From Glaciimonas sp. PAMC28666 (GTDB lineage: Bacteria; Pseudomonadota; Gammaproteobacteria; Burkholderiales; Burkholderiaceae_D), in NCBI RefSeq assembly GCF_016917355.1, contig NZ_CP070304.1:4340001-4404000 (forward strand): a stretch of DNA of 64,000 nucleotides, in the 5' to 3' direction. The translations under genes and the position numbers were made by a program. Position 1 is the first letter of the stretch, and each line of letters starts with the position of its first letter. The notes below the pieces were generated by a model that was given only the letters and a program-made list of their open reading frames with translations, was not told the origin of the DNA and did not search any database. Shown here one piece after another: positions 8,298 through 17,145 of the stretch.

Positions 8298-9449
8298 TTA
8301 TGCTGCTGTAGACGATATTTGTTTAGAAGAAATCATATTCCCGGGTTTTGTGCGATGCAATGCATTGCCATTTGCGTCGAATACGTGAAATGCGCTACTG
8401 GCTGCCGATAGGGTAATAGGCGCGCCAAGCGGGACTGTATTGTTGCCGTCGCCGCGTATTACGACATCCTGACCGTTTTGTAACGTGGCGTAAATGAAGT
8501 TTGCTTCGCCCAAATGCTCTACCATATTTACCGTGCCATAAAATGCTTCGCTGCCGGTGGCATTCTCAAGAATGTGTTCGGGCCGTAAGCCCAAAGTGAC
8601 CGGATCGCCGATTCGAAGAACCCCGTTGACCTCTGTTACGCAGACATCGGCACGGACTTCCTGACCGCCGTCTAGTTGCACTTTCAAATGGTCCGCTTCA
8701 ATTGCGGTCACCAGTGCTGAGATTAAATTCATTTTGGGTGAGCCGATGAAGGTTGCTACGAACAAATTTTGCGGCTGCTGATAAAGCGCCAGGGGCGTTC
8801 CAGATTGTTGAATGTGCCCCTCGTTCATGACGACGATCTTGTCGCCCAATGTCATTGCTTCGACCTGATCGTGCGTGACATAGACAATGGTTGCTGCCAG
8901 CTGGCGATGCAGTTTGGCAATTTCGAGCCGGGTCTGTACGCGTAAGGCGGCGTCCAGATTGGAAAGCGGCTCATCGAACAGGAACAGGCGCGGTTTGCGG
9001 ACGATGGCGCGGCCAATCGCTACCCGTTGACGTTGTCCGCCTGATAGCGCACGGGGTAATCGATCCAGCAAATGATCGATCTTCAAAATCGCGGCGGTAT
9101 GACGAATCTGCTGGTCGATGGTATTTTTATCAGTGCCGGCAACTTTCAGTCCGAACGCCATATTTTTGTACACCGTCATGTGCGGGTAGAGCGCGTAGCT
9201 TTGAAATACCATGGCGATACCCCGTTCAGCGGGCGGAAGGCGATTGACGACCTGATCGCCAATGGCAATTTCGCCATCGGTCACGTCTTCGAGTCCGCAC
9301 AACATGCGTAATAACGTCGATTTTCCGCAACCTGAGGGGCCAACCAATACACAAAATTCGCCATCTTCGACGTCGAGATTGATGCCGGCCAACACATCTT
9401 GTTTGCCATCGTACGATTTTCGAAGTTGTTTAATACTGACGTTAGCCAT
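8298..9449 (-). CDS. ugpC: Sugar ABC transporter ATPase (UgpC/MalK family)
   Basis: Energises the adjacent CUT1-type permease. 383 residues, with Walker A GPSGCGKST, a Q-loop, signature LSGGQRQRVAIGRAI, Walker B LFLFDEPLSNLD and the H-loop VTHDQVEAMTLGD. A C-terminal OB-type regulatory domain (about 240–370, with GLRPEHI) matches MalK/UgpC proteins. I start at the ATG at 9449 (MANVSIKQLRKSYDG), where the family begins; an upstream in-frame extension to 9530 has no conserved content. The symbol is the family name; context indicates an amino-sugar substrate rather than glycerol phosphate. Confidence 0.92.
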   Translation of the reverse strand: MANVSIKQLRKSYDGKQDVLAGINLDVEDGEFCVLVGPSGCGKSTLLRMLCGLEDVTDGEIAIGDQVVNRLPPAERGIAMVFQSYALYPHMTVYKNMAFGLKVAGTDKNTIDQQIRHTAAILKIDHLLDRLPRALSGGQRQRVAIGRAIVRKPRLFLFDEPLSNLDAALRVQTRLEIAKLHRQLAATIVYVTHDQVEAMTLGDKIVVMNEGHIQQSGTPLALYQQPQNLFVATFIGSPKMNLISALVTAIEADHLKVQLDGGQEVRADVCVTEVNGVLRIGDPVTLGLRPEHILENATGSEAFYGTVNMVEHLGEANFIYATLQNGQDVVIRGDGNNTVPLGAPITLSAASSAFHVFDANGNALHRTKPGNMISSKQISSTAA

Positions 9450-9516
9450 GGTTTTTACCTGTTTTTTCTGTGTCGAGAGTTGAATTTCACGCGACGGCAT
9501 AGGTGTAGATAGTGGT

Positions 9517-10374
9517 TTATTTGACCGCACCGGATGTCAAGCCGCGTATCAGCTGGCGTGAAAACAGCATGTACAGGATCAAAATGGGGATTACCGCCAT
9601 TGATAGCGCAGCCAGCACCGAATTCCAGTCTGTGGCGTATTGACCGATAAATTGCTGGACGCCAAGTGTGACCGTTTTTGTGTCGTCGCCCGGGGCCAGG
9701 ATCAATGGAAACCAGAGATCATTCCAGGCGGGAATCATGGTGAAGACTGCAACGGTGGCGATGGCGGGGCGAATCAGGGGGAGTATCACACGGAAAAAAA
9801 TCTTGAATTCCCCCACCCCATCGCAACGGGCGGCTTCTTTTAATTCTTTGGGAATCTGTCGAATAAATTCGGACAGAATCATGACGGCCAGCGGTAAACC
9901 TTGTGCTGTATAAACAAGTATCAACGCAGTGCGGGTGTTGATCAGGTTGAGCGACACCACCAATTGCAGGATCGATACCGTACCAAGCCGGATCGGAATC
10001 ATGATACCTAGCGCCAGGTATAGCGCCATCAGGCGACTGCCACGGAACTTGTATTCGGATATCGCCCATCCTGCCATGGCACCAAATAAAACGATTAGCA
10101 CCAGCGAACCCAGCGTTACGATCAGGCTATTGCCGAAATACAGGATGAAATTAGTATTGGTTAATACCTTTTCAAAGCCGATAAGGGAAAAAGTATCGAG
10201 CGTCGGAAAGGCCAAAGGGTTGTCAAAAATGGCATCGCGCGATTTGACCGAATTGATCAGGATTAGCGCAATCGGAAACAGTGCGACTATCGCATAAGCG
10301 CAGAGCACGATGTGAACCCAAATGCGCCCGATGTTGCTGAATGAACGGCTGGAAGTAAGGTTGGATGAAGTCAT
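9517..10374 (-). CDS. Carbohydrate ABC transporter permease (MalG family)
   Basis: 285-residue inner-membrane protein with six predicted helices. It begins with the N-terminal helix VHIVLCAYAIVALFPIALIL and carries the EAA loop (KEAARCDGVGEFKIFFRVIL) that docks on the ATPase. It pairs with the upstream permease to form the CUT1 channel and is 10 bp from it, so it is co-translated. It ends 67 bp before the ATPase start. The substrate is inferred to be GlcNAc or chitobiose from the downstream kinase, nagA and deaminase. Confidence 0.92.
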   Translation of the reverse strand: MTSSNLTSSRSFSNIGRIWVHIVLCAYAIVALFPIALILINSVKSRDAIFDNPLAFPTLDTFSLIGFEKVLTNTNFILYFGNSLIVTLGSLVLIVLFGAMAGWAISEYKFRGSRLMALYLALGIMIPIRLGTVSILQLVVSLNLINTRTALILVYTAQGLPLAVMILSEFIRQIPKELKEAARCDGVGEFKIFFRVILPLIRPAIATVAVFTMIPAWNDLWFPLILAPGDDTKTVTLGVQQFIGQYATDWNSVLAALSMAVIPILILYMLFSRQLIRGLTSGAVK

Positions 10375-10384
10375 TGGATGGGCC

Positions 10385-11299
10385 TTACAATTCGTAGCGT
10401 GTCAGCTTGCGCTGGACGACATAAAAGTACACGGCGACACCTAGCAGGATGACCAGAAACATGAGGGTTGCCACAGCCGCGCCCATGGTTGGACTGCCGA
10501 TTTGCGCTTGATAGCCGAAGAAAGTGCGATAAAAGAAGGTGCCTAAAAGATCGGCGGAATAATTGGGTCCGGCCAGCGCACCCTTCACCGAATAAATTAG
10601 ATCAAACGCATTGAAATTGGCGACAAAAGTCAGAATCGTGACCAGTCCTAACGTGGGTAAAATTAACGGTAATTTGATTTGCCAAAATATACGCCATGCC
10701 CCGGCACCTTCGACGTGGGCTGCCTCAAGGACTTCTTCCGGCACCGCCAGTAATGCGGCATAGATCAACATCATGGGGATGCCAATGAATTGCCATACCG
10801 AGATCAGGGCCAAGGTAATCAGCGCGGTGGATTGCTGACCAAGCCAGGGCGCGAAGAAGTTCGCCATCCCTACAAAGCCCATCAGCTTTTCGCCGACACC
10901 CCATAACGGCGACAGAATCAGTTGCCAGATAAAACCAATGATCACGACAGATAGCAAGGTCGGTAGAAATATCATGGTGCGATAAGTCCGCGCCCAGCGC
11001 AGACCTTTGAGGCTAAACAGGGTCGCTAGTAATAATCCTATGGGGTTTTGCAGCAGCATGTGGATGCCGAAAAACTTGAGGTTATTCCACATCGCGTTCC
11101 AGAACGCCGTGGACCAGTCCGAATCGAACAAAATGATGTGATAGTTCGACAGACCGACAAAGCGATGGACGCCAGCGTCGTTGGTGGTGTAGAAGCCGAG
11201 TCGAAGCGTGTCCAGCAGCGGTAGGGCGCTGAACATCGAATAGATGATCACCGCTGGCGCCAGAAAAACCACGATATGCCAGGGAAATGCTTTTTTCAA
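10385..11299 (-). CDS. Carbohydrate ABC transporter permease (MalF/UgpA family)
   Basis: 304-residue inner-membrane subunit of the CUT1 transporter. Visible are the first helix HIVVFLAPAVIIYSMFSALP and the EAA loop EAAHVEGAGAWRIFWQIKLP. I start at the TTG at 11299, which has GGAGA six bases upstream (MKKAFPWHIV). A TTG at 11341 would add 14 residues encoded by a low-complexity 13-bp repeat tract. It lies about 190 bp after the solute-binding protein gene. Confidence 0.9.
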   Translation of the reverse strand: MKKAFPWHIVVFLAPAVIIYSMFSALPLLDTLRLGFYTTNDAGVHRFVGLSNYHIILFDSDWSTAFWNAMWNNLKFFGIHMLLQNPIGLLLATLFSLKGLRWARTYRTMIFLPTLLSVVIIGFIWQLILSPLWGVGEKLMGFVGMANFFAPWLGQQSTALITLALISVWQFIGIPMMLIYAALLAVPEEVLEAAHVEGAGAWRIFWQIKLPLILPTLGLVTILTFVANFNAFDLIYSVKGALAGPNYSADLLGTFFYRTFFGYQAQIGSPTMGAAVATLMFLVILLGVAVYFYVVQRKLTRYEL

Positions 11300-11313
11300 C
11301 GCGAATCTCCAAA

Positions 11314-11364
11314 CAAAAAATTGCAGCAAAAATTGCGGCAAAAAATTGAAGCAAAGAATTGGAC
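11314..11364. repeat. Four imperfect 12–13-bp tandem repeats upstream of permease gene
   Basis: Four units of the type caaaaaattgcag (caaaaattgcgg, caaaaaattgaag, caaagaattggac) lie between the solute-binding protein gene and the first permease gene, just before the ribosome site of the permease. This is a slippage-type tract. It may lower or tune expression of the permease relative to the abundant binding protein, which is inference. Confidence 0.8.
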
Positions 11365-11491
11365 CAATACTTACGCAGCTAAGTACGACAAATGCATAAA
11401 CAGAGAGCGTGACTGATCGAACGGGCTAGCAAACAACAAAAAATGGTGGCTGCATTACCGTTCGTCAGGCTGTTACCGCGGGGTTGATCGT

Positions 11492-12784
11492 TTATTTTTG
11501 CTGTGGCTTGTACCATTTGGCAAAACCGGTCTGGATTTGCGCTGCAGCATCTTTAGGGGCTAATGTGCCATTAATGACTTGTGCATTCACGTTCCAGAGT
11601 TCATTTTCCATGCTCGGCGTTCCGCGATTAAGAATTTGTGAATTCAGGCGAATAGTGGACGAGCATGTTTTGCGCCAGTCGACCATTTGCTTGGCAACCG
11701 GGTCTTTGACCGTGATCAGATGGTTGGAAAGAGAGAAAAATCCGGTGACTTTATTGGTATAGATGTCTGCAAACTCTTGCGATCCCAACCATGCCAAAAA
11801 TTTGTACGCATCTTCTTTATTCTTCGACTTTTTGTTAATACCCATTCCGATATCGTTATGGTCGGAGATGTAGCATTTGTCACCCGCTTTTGGCACTGGC
11901 GGCGGAAATGCGCCCATTTCCAATTTGGCGTTTGCGTTGAAGTAAGCGATATCCCAGGAGCCGGCGGGATAAATGGCTGCTTTGCCCAGACCGAACAGAT
12001 TTTGACTATCGCCATAACTTTGTGCGCTCGCTCCTTTGGAGAGATATTTACCAAGCTTGGCCTCGTATTCAAAGGCCGAGACAAATTGTGGATCGGTGAA
12101 TTTTGCTTTACCTGATATGAGTGCTTTACGGCCTTCTTCACCTTTCCAGTAATTGGGGCCAAGACCGGTAAACATTACCTGGCTAGATTCCCACTGTTCT
12201 GCAGTGCCAAGGGCGATTGGGGTATATTTGCCATTGGCTTTGATGGCGTCGAGAATTTTAAAAAATTCTGCTTCTGTCTTAGGCGGTTGAATGTTGAGTT
12301 CTTTGAAGATTTTTTGGTTGTATAAAAATCCATGAATGACGGAAGCGATTGGCATACAGAAGGTATCTTTTCCATCATCGGTTTGCCATGCAACCTTGGC
12401 TGATGCGGGAAAATTTTCCATGCCCGGTTTGCCATCTAATTTTTCCAGATTGCCTTTTTTATACAGAGATAGCGAGACATCAAAAGGACGGCATGCGATC
12501 AGGTCGCCCGCGGTGCCACCGGCCAGACGCGCGGTGACAGTGGAGTCATATTCGGTCGGTGCGGTGGGGGAAAATTTGACCTGAATACCGGGATTTTTTT
12601 TCTCAAATGCAGGGATCAGAACGCTCTCCCACAGTGCCTTATCGTCAACGCGCCAGCTTTCAATGGTCAAGGTGCCTGCCTGCGCAGTGGTGACGGCGGC
12701 AAATGCTGCGAACGTCGCGAGCACGGCGAGAACGGCATTGCGTAAGGACTGGCCTGCCTGGGGTTTTATGCGAACGGATTGCAT
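11492..12784 (-). CDS. Periplasmic sugar-binding protein of CUT1 ABC transporter
   Basis: First gene of the amino-sugar operon. 430 residues, starting at the ATG at 12784 with GAGGAGA six bases upstream; an in-frame extension to 12829 lacks such a site. The signal peptide is basic then hydrophobic (LAVLATFAAFAAVTTAQA, cleavage after AQA). The mature protein begins GTLTIESWRVDDKALWESV and shows the family-1 solute-binding fold (LAGGTAGDLIACRP, AIYPAGSWDIAYF, AYKFLAWLGSQEFADIY). It delivers the sugar, probably GlcNAc or a chito-oligomer, to the permeases. The substrate is inferred from context. Confidence 0.92.
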   Translation of the reverse strand: MQSVRIKPQAGQSLRNAVLAVLATFAAFAAVTTAQAGTLTIESWRVDDKALWESVLIPAFEKKNPGIQVKFSPTAPTEYDSTVTARLAGGTAGDLIACRPFDVSLSLYKKGNLEKLDGKPGMENFPASAKVAWQTDDGKDTFCMPIASVIHGFLYNQKIFKELNIQPPKTEAEFFKILDAIKANGKYTPIALGTAEQWESSQVMFTGLGPNYWKGEEGRKALISGKAKFTDPQFVSAFEYEAKLGKYLSKGASAQSYGDSQNLFGLGKAAIYPAGSWDIAYFNANAKLEMGAFPPPVPKAGDKCYISDHNDIGMGINKKSKNKEDAYKFLAWLGSQEFADIYTNKVTGFFSLSNHLITVKDPVAKQMVDWRKTCSSTIRLNSQILNRGTPSMENELWNVNAQVINGTLAPKDAAAQIQTGFAKWYKPQQK

Positions 12785-13341
12785 GGAATGTCTCCTCTGT
12801 ATGGTGGGGTAAGGGGCGGTTAGCCGCATTTTTTTGGCAGTTTTTATGCGCTGCTTGCGCTACCGCTGCACGCTTGCATCCCGCTGTGGATTGACAGTAG
12901 CACTATCAGAATTGTGACGCCATGCTGCGTGCAGGCCGCTTTTAATACACGGGTAAGTATCTGATTTTATTGAATTTATTGGCTATTCACAGGGTTGCCA
13001 CGTTACATATATTTACACACTTCATACGTTGCCTTGGCAATCGTATAGCTGGATGATTTTTTCATCACGGTGCGGTTTTCAGGGGCAGAAATAAAAGTTA
13101 ATTTATCTTTACAAAACTTTACAAAACTAGCATCGATTTGCTGCAAACCGAGACTAAAAAGGCGGTAATGGCAGGAACTTACGCTATAGTCTCCCCCGCA
13201 AGGCAACACAGTCGTCGTCTGAGGCCGAGAACCAAGAACCAAGAACGAAGAATCAAGATAAAGATAAAGATCAAGATCAAGATCAAGATAAAGATAAAGA
13301 ACAGAGACGAACTGATTTGTTTTTAATAATTAAAAATATAA
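12785..13341. other. Divergent intergenic region between nag operon and sensor operon
   Basis: 557 bp hold the 5′ ends of two divergent transcription units. The right part (13229–13300) is a purine-rich 6–7-bp tandem repeat. I saw no convincing coding sequence and no confident promoter hexamers. A shared operator for the two-component regulator encoded to the right would be expected here but I could not identify one. Confidence 0.5.
13229..13300. repeat. AAGAT(A/C) hexamer tandem repeat upstream of sensor operon
   Basis: From 13255 to 13300 there are seven uninterrupted hexamers (aagata, aagata, aagatc, aagatc, aagatc, aagata, aagata), preceded by 7-bp relatives (agaacca, agaacga, agaatca). 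The tract ends about 40 bp before the start codon of the sugar-binding protein gene, in its leader or promoter. Such hexamer tracts are prone to slippage, so length change could alter expression. Confidence 0.9.
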
Positions 13342-14691
13342 ATGAACGAACAATTAAAGCGGTTGTATTGTGTATTTAAGAATAGGGATTGGAGTTGGCT
13401 CGTCGCGGGAGTGGCTGTGGTGGTGGTTGGCGCGTTGCCGCCATTGTCGTATGGCGCAGATACCAATTTCGGTCCCGACAGCTACGCTCCGCCTGACGCG
13501 TTGCAAGTATTACATTGGTGGACCTCCGATAGCGAGCGCAAGGCCGTCAAGGTACTCTCAGACAGGTTGGCGCAAGAGAATATTGTATGGCGCAACGCGG
13601 CGGTTCCCGGGGGGGCTGGCGTTGGGGCGAGCAAAGTGTTGAAGAGCAGGGTGCTTGCAGGTCATGCGCCAGAGGTGACGCAGTTAAATGGTGTGGTGTT
13701 CGGAGAGTGGGCAGATCTGGGGCTGCTGCTGGAGCTCGATAACGTGTCCCGGCCCGGCAATTGGAAGAAAGTATTGTTTCCAACAGTCTGGTCATTGGTG
13801 CAAAACCGCGACCATGTCGTTGCCGCTCCGCTCGGCATCCAGCGGATCAACATGCTGTTTTATAACAAAAAGGTGTTTGATCGATTGGGTTTGGTGGTGC
13901 CCAGGACATGGGCGGATTTTGATCGCGTCGCGACCAAATTGAAACAGGCAGGTGTGGTTCCTTTGGCGCAGAGTAGTGAGGCGTGGCAGGTCGCAACCTT
14001 GTTTGAGACCCTGGTGCTAGCAGAAAGCGGTCCAGCATTTTATCGCCGGTTGTTTGTGGACATGAGCCCGCAAGCTTACGCCGACCCGCGTCTGGCCCAT
14101 GCGCTGAAACGATTACGTGGATTAAAGCAGTGGATGCCGTTGCCGCTGCGAGAGCTATCCTGGAATGACATGACACGACAATTTGCAGACGGTGACGCGG
14201 CGATGTTTGTGATGGGAGATTGGGTAAAAGGCGAATTAAAAGCGTGGGGGCGGATGCCCGATGTGGACTTCGCTTGTAGCACGGTGCCGGGGACCGACGA
14301 CTATCATTTATATAGTGTCGATACGCTGGCGATGTTTGCCGGAGATTATTCGCACCAACCAGCACAGGAAAAGCTGGCACAGATCCTGATGTCGGCATCG
14401 GTTCAAACCGATTACAATCAGGTAAAAGGCTCGATCCCGGTCTGGCGCTATCCTGATAAGACAAAAATGGATAGCTGTTCGCTCGCGTCGTGGCGCACCT
14501 TTAGCAAAGGAAGTGCGTTTCAGGCGCCCAGTCTGGTCCATAGAATGGCGACCGACGAGACGACTAAAGATGCGATCGTTGCAGAGGTCCGGCGCTATTT
14601 TATGGACGATAAAATAACCGAAGCGGATACGCAGCATCGTCTGGCAGCGATAGCGCGCAGTTCGCCTAAAACGGCGCGATCAGAAGAATAG
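13342..14691 (+). CDS. Orphan periplasmic sugar-binding protein beside a two-component system
   Basis: 449 residues with a long N-terminal signal (helix SWLVAGVAVVVVGALPPLSYGA). The mature part begins ALQVLHWWTSDSERKAVKVL, like glucose/mannose solute-binding proteins of the CUT1 class. Other family features are APEVTQLNGVVFGEWADLG, INMLFYNKKVFDRLG, MFVMGDWVKGELKAWG and YSVDTLAMF. No permease or ATPase lies beside it. Instead it is followed within 60 bp by a response regulator and a sensor kinase, so it may capture sugar for sensing, as in Pseudomonas glucose loci, or supply the divergent transporter. The start lacks a clear ribosome site and follows an AT-rich leader. Confidence 0.85.
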   Translation: MNEQLKRLYCVFKNRDWSWLVAGVAVVVVGALPPLSYGADTNFGPDSYAPPDALQVLHWWTSDSERKAVKVLSDRLAQENIVWRNAAVPGGAGVGASKVLKSRVLAGHAPEVTQLNGVVFGEWADLGLLLELDNVSRPGNWKKVLFPTVWSLVQNRDHVVAAPLGIQRINMLFYNKKVFDRLGLVVPRTWADFDRVATKLKQAGVVPLAQSSEAWQVATLFETLVLAESGPAFYRRLFVDMSPQAYADPRLAHALKRLRGLKQWMPLPLRELSWNDMTRQFADGDAAMFVMGDWVKGELKAWGRMPDVDFACSTVPGTDDYHLYSVDTLAMFAGDYSHQPAQEKLAQILMSASVQTDYNQVKGSIPVWRYPDKTKMDSCSLASWRTFSKGSAFQAPSLVHRMATDETTKDAIVAEVRRYFMDDKITEADTQHRLAAIARSSPKTARSEE

Positions 14692-14751
14692 GCTACACGT
14701 ATTCCGCCATGCATCGTGCATCCCTCCACATACCACTTTTGAAGCCATACC

Positions 14752-15462
14752 ATGCGTAAGATTTTGATCGTTGACGATGACCAGAAAACCCGAATTTTGT
14801 TGAAGGCTTATCTTGAAAAAAATCAATACGAAGTCAAGTTGGCGCATAACGGCGAAACTTTTCTGGCAGAATTTCAGCGATTTGCGGACGAGTTATCGCT
14901 CGTTATTCTGGACGTGATGCTGCCCGACACGGATGGTTTTGCGTTGTGCAAAATTGTGCGGCGTCGTTCCAATGTCCCCATTATTATGCTGACGGCCAGT
15001 TCTGATGAAACTGATCGCGTGGTCGGGCTTGAGTTGGGCGCAGACGATTATATGGGTAAGCCCTATAGTCCTCGTGAACTGTTGGCACGTATTAAGGCGA
15101 TTCACCGCCGCATGGGCCTGGAGAATGCTGCGGCGCCGCGCTACTATCGATTTTTGGGTTTTACACTGGATACAGTGGAGCGGACAGTGATGGACGCCGA
15201 TCAAAAAACGGTGGCGCTCACCGGTCTGGATTATCAATTACTCAAATATTTTGTGGCGCATCCCGGCGATATTTTGGACCGCACCGTCTTGAGTGAAGAA
15301 ACCCGGGGGCGTGATTCGGGGCCGATGGATCGTTCGCTCGATGTTCAGATTAGCAAATTACGGGATCGTCTCAACGATGATGGAAAATCGCCGCAACTGA
15401 TCAAAACGGTACGCGGTGCAGGGTACGTATTTTCTGCCGACGTCGTTGCGTCTGCCAGTTAG
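14752..15462 (+). CDS. OmpR-family response regulator
   Basis: 236 residues. The receiver domain (1–115) shows the acidic pair in ILIVDDDQKTR, phospho-acceptor Asp in LVILDVMLPDTDGF, the Thr of IIMLTASSDETDR and the Lys in MGKPYSPRELL. The C-terminal winged helix (about 135–230) ends in the usual LDVQISKLRDRL and IKTVRGAGYVF. It is followed immediately by the sensor kinase. With the preceding sugar-binding protein this suggests control of carbohydrate uptake, possibly of the divergent GlcNAc operon. Confidence 0.94.
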   Translation: MRKILIVDDDQKTRILLKAYLEKNQYEVKLAHNGETFLAEFQRFADELSLVILDVMLPDTDGFALCKIVRRRSNVPIIMLTASSDETDRVVGLELGADDYMGKPYSPRELLARIKAIHRRMGLENAAAPRYYRFLGFTLDTVERTVMDADQKTVALTGLDYQLLKYFVAHPGDILDRTVLSEETRGRDSGPMDRSLDVQISKLRDRLNDDGKSPQLIKTVRGAGYVFSADVVASAS

Positions 15463-15469
15463 GCTCAGA

Positions 15470-17026
15470 TTGTCACCCGCTGATACCCGCCGCTTGTTTG
15501 CCCGCATGTTGGCTTGGGTGTTGCCGCATTCGCTGCTGGGGCAATTGTCTGTGGTGATGGTGCTGGGAATATTGGTGACGCAATTAGCGGGCGGCTTAAT
15601 ATGGGCCGCTCAACTGCGTTCTAAATCGGAAATTGAAACCCGGATCGCCGCGCAACATCTCGGCCATAGCGCGGTCAGTGCAATTCGTTACTTCAAGAGC
15701 CTGCCCGCCAACTATCGACCGATTATGATTCAGCAGTTGCGCGAAATGGGTGGCACGCGGTTTTTTGTAAATGCCAATGACGCGTTGGTGCCGATTCAGC
15801 CTATCGGCCAGAGTGCGCTAGCCGATCTGGCAACGCGGACCGTTTTAAAAACCCTTAAGGAAGAGCTGCCATTTTTGCCGGAATTTCGATTGGCGTTTGC
15901 ATGGCCGGAGGACGTGGACGTCTCCGATGACGGACTTAAAATTGCGGATTTACCGGACAACTGGGTACAACATATTTTGTTGATTAAACCGAACCCCGCA
16001 CCGGTTCTAGTAATTCAGACACAATTGGAACCGGGCAAGTGGTTGTATCTTGCCGCGCTGATGCCTAATCCTTATTTTCTGGAAAGTAACAGTCCATTGT
16101 CGCCAGACCGACTGGTGTTGCAGGGATTATCGTTAGCGGCGGTTTTGCTATTGTCGATATTGGTCGTGCGTTGGACAACCCGCCCGTTGGCTGCCTTGTC
16201 GGACGCAGCAGAGGCGTTTGGTAAAGGCGAGACGGTGCCAGAGTTGCCCGAAACCGGAAGTCGTGAATTCGTCAAGACAGTGCGCGCTTTTAGCGCAATG
16301 CGTGAGCGCATAAAACGCTATCTGGAAGATAGGGAACGTTTGTTCGCCTCCATTTCGCATGACTTGCGCACGCCGATTACGCGCTTGAAGTTACGCACCG
16401 AATTGCTCGACGATGACGCCGTGCGTGCCGATTTTCACGAGGATCTGGATGAACTCGATATGATGGTGAAGGGCGCGTTGCAGTCGGTAAAAGACAGTGA
16501 CATCCATGAAAATCGCACGGAAGTTCGACTGGATGCGCTGATACAAAGAATGATCCGTGATGCGCTAATGGCGGGCCATGCGGTAACGTTTGTTGATTCT
16601 GGATTGACGGTGATGGCGAAGCCGTTGGCACTTAAACGTGCGATTGGTAACCTCTTTGATAATGCGCTGTTTTATGGGGAGCGCGTGGAAATTTCAGTGC
16701 GCCAGGTTCGACAACGGTGCCTGCCTTCCCGAAACGGTGCGTCCGGTAACCGGGCGACCAGCCGAACGACCGGCGGCGACGATGGCGAGACCGATAACAT
16801 CGAAATTCAGATTCGCGATCATGGGCCGGGCGTGCCGGAACAGGCGTTCAGTACGCTGTTTCAACCCTATCAGCGACTTGCTCACGGGCGCGATCTGAAT
16901 GCCGGTGGAATGGGACTTGGCTTGGGAATTGCCCGCAATATTGTGCAAGCCCATGGTGGCGAATTACGGTTGGAAAATCATGTCGAGGGCGGGTTGGTGG
17001 CAACGATTATCTTGCCCCAGACCTAA
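15470..17026 (+). CDS. Sensor histidine kinase (EnvZ-like)
   Basis: Inner-membrane kinase with a first helix (QLSVVMVLGILVTQLAGGLI), a periplasmic sensor region of about 170 residues, a second helix (LQGLSLAAVLLLSILVV) and a HAMP domain (TTRPLAALSDAAEAFGKG). The phospho-acceptor His is in SISHDLRTPITRLKLR (about residue 297), followed by the N-box AIGNLFDNALFYGE, G1 DHGPGVPE and G2 GGMGLGLGIARNIV. I chose a TTG at 15470, eight bases after the regulator stop with AGG six bases before it. A GTG at 15416 (overlapping the regulator) or the ATG at 15506 are alternatives. A stretch rich in Arg/Gly/Thr between N and G1 boxes (about residues 430–450) is a lineage-specific insertion. Confidence 0.9.
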   Translation: MSPADTRRLFARMLAWVLPHSLLGQLSVVMVLGILVTQLAGGLIWAAQLRSKSEIETRIAAQHLGHSAVSAIRYFKSLPANYRPIMIQQLREMGGTRFFVNANDALVPIQPIGQSALADLATRTVLKTLKEELPFLPEFRLAFAWPEDVDVSDDGLKIADLPDNWVQHILLIKPNPAPVLVIQTQLEPGKWLYLAALMPNPYFLESNSPLSPDRLVLQGLSLAAVLLLSILVVRWTTRPLAALSDAAEAFGKGETVPELPETGSREFVKTVRAFSAMRERIKRYLEDRERLFASISHDLRTPITRLKLRTELLDDDAVRADFHEDLDELDMMVKGALQSVKDSDIHENRTEVRLDALIQRMIRDALMAGHAVTFVDSGLTVMAKPLALKRAIGNLFDNALFYGERVEISVRQVRQRCLPSRNGASGNRATSRTTGGDDGETDNIEIQIRDHGPGVPEQAFSTLFQPYQRLAHGRDLNAGGMGLGLGIARNIVQAHGGELRLENHVEGGLVATIILPQT

Positions 17027-17093
17027 ACGCGCATAGCACTTTTAATAATTGCTATCGCCATGTTCTGCTGCCGTTGTTTTAAAGCACTGTTTT

Positions 17094-17145
17094 ACATCCT
17101 TCTTTTATATCCTTCTTTGACATCTTTCTTGAACATCATTCTTTG
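17094..17145. repeat. Four 13-bp tandem repeats at the 3′ end of the zinc-operon gene
   Basis: Units acatccttctttt, atatccttctttg, acatctttcttga and acatcattctttg run head to tail, with a fifth decayed unit after them. The tract covers the stop codon and the last codons of the DUF3299 gene and continues into its 3′ flank. It is another member of the short-repeat class found across this window. Confidence 0.8.
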
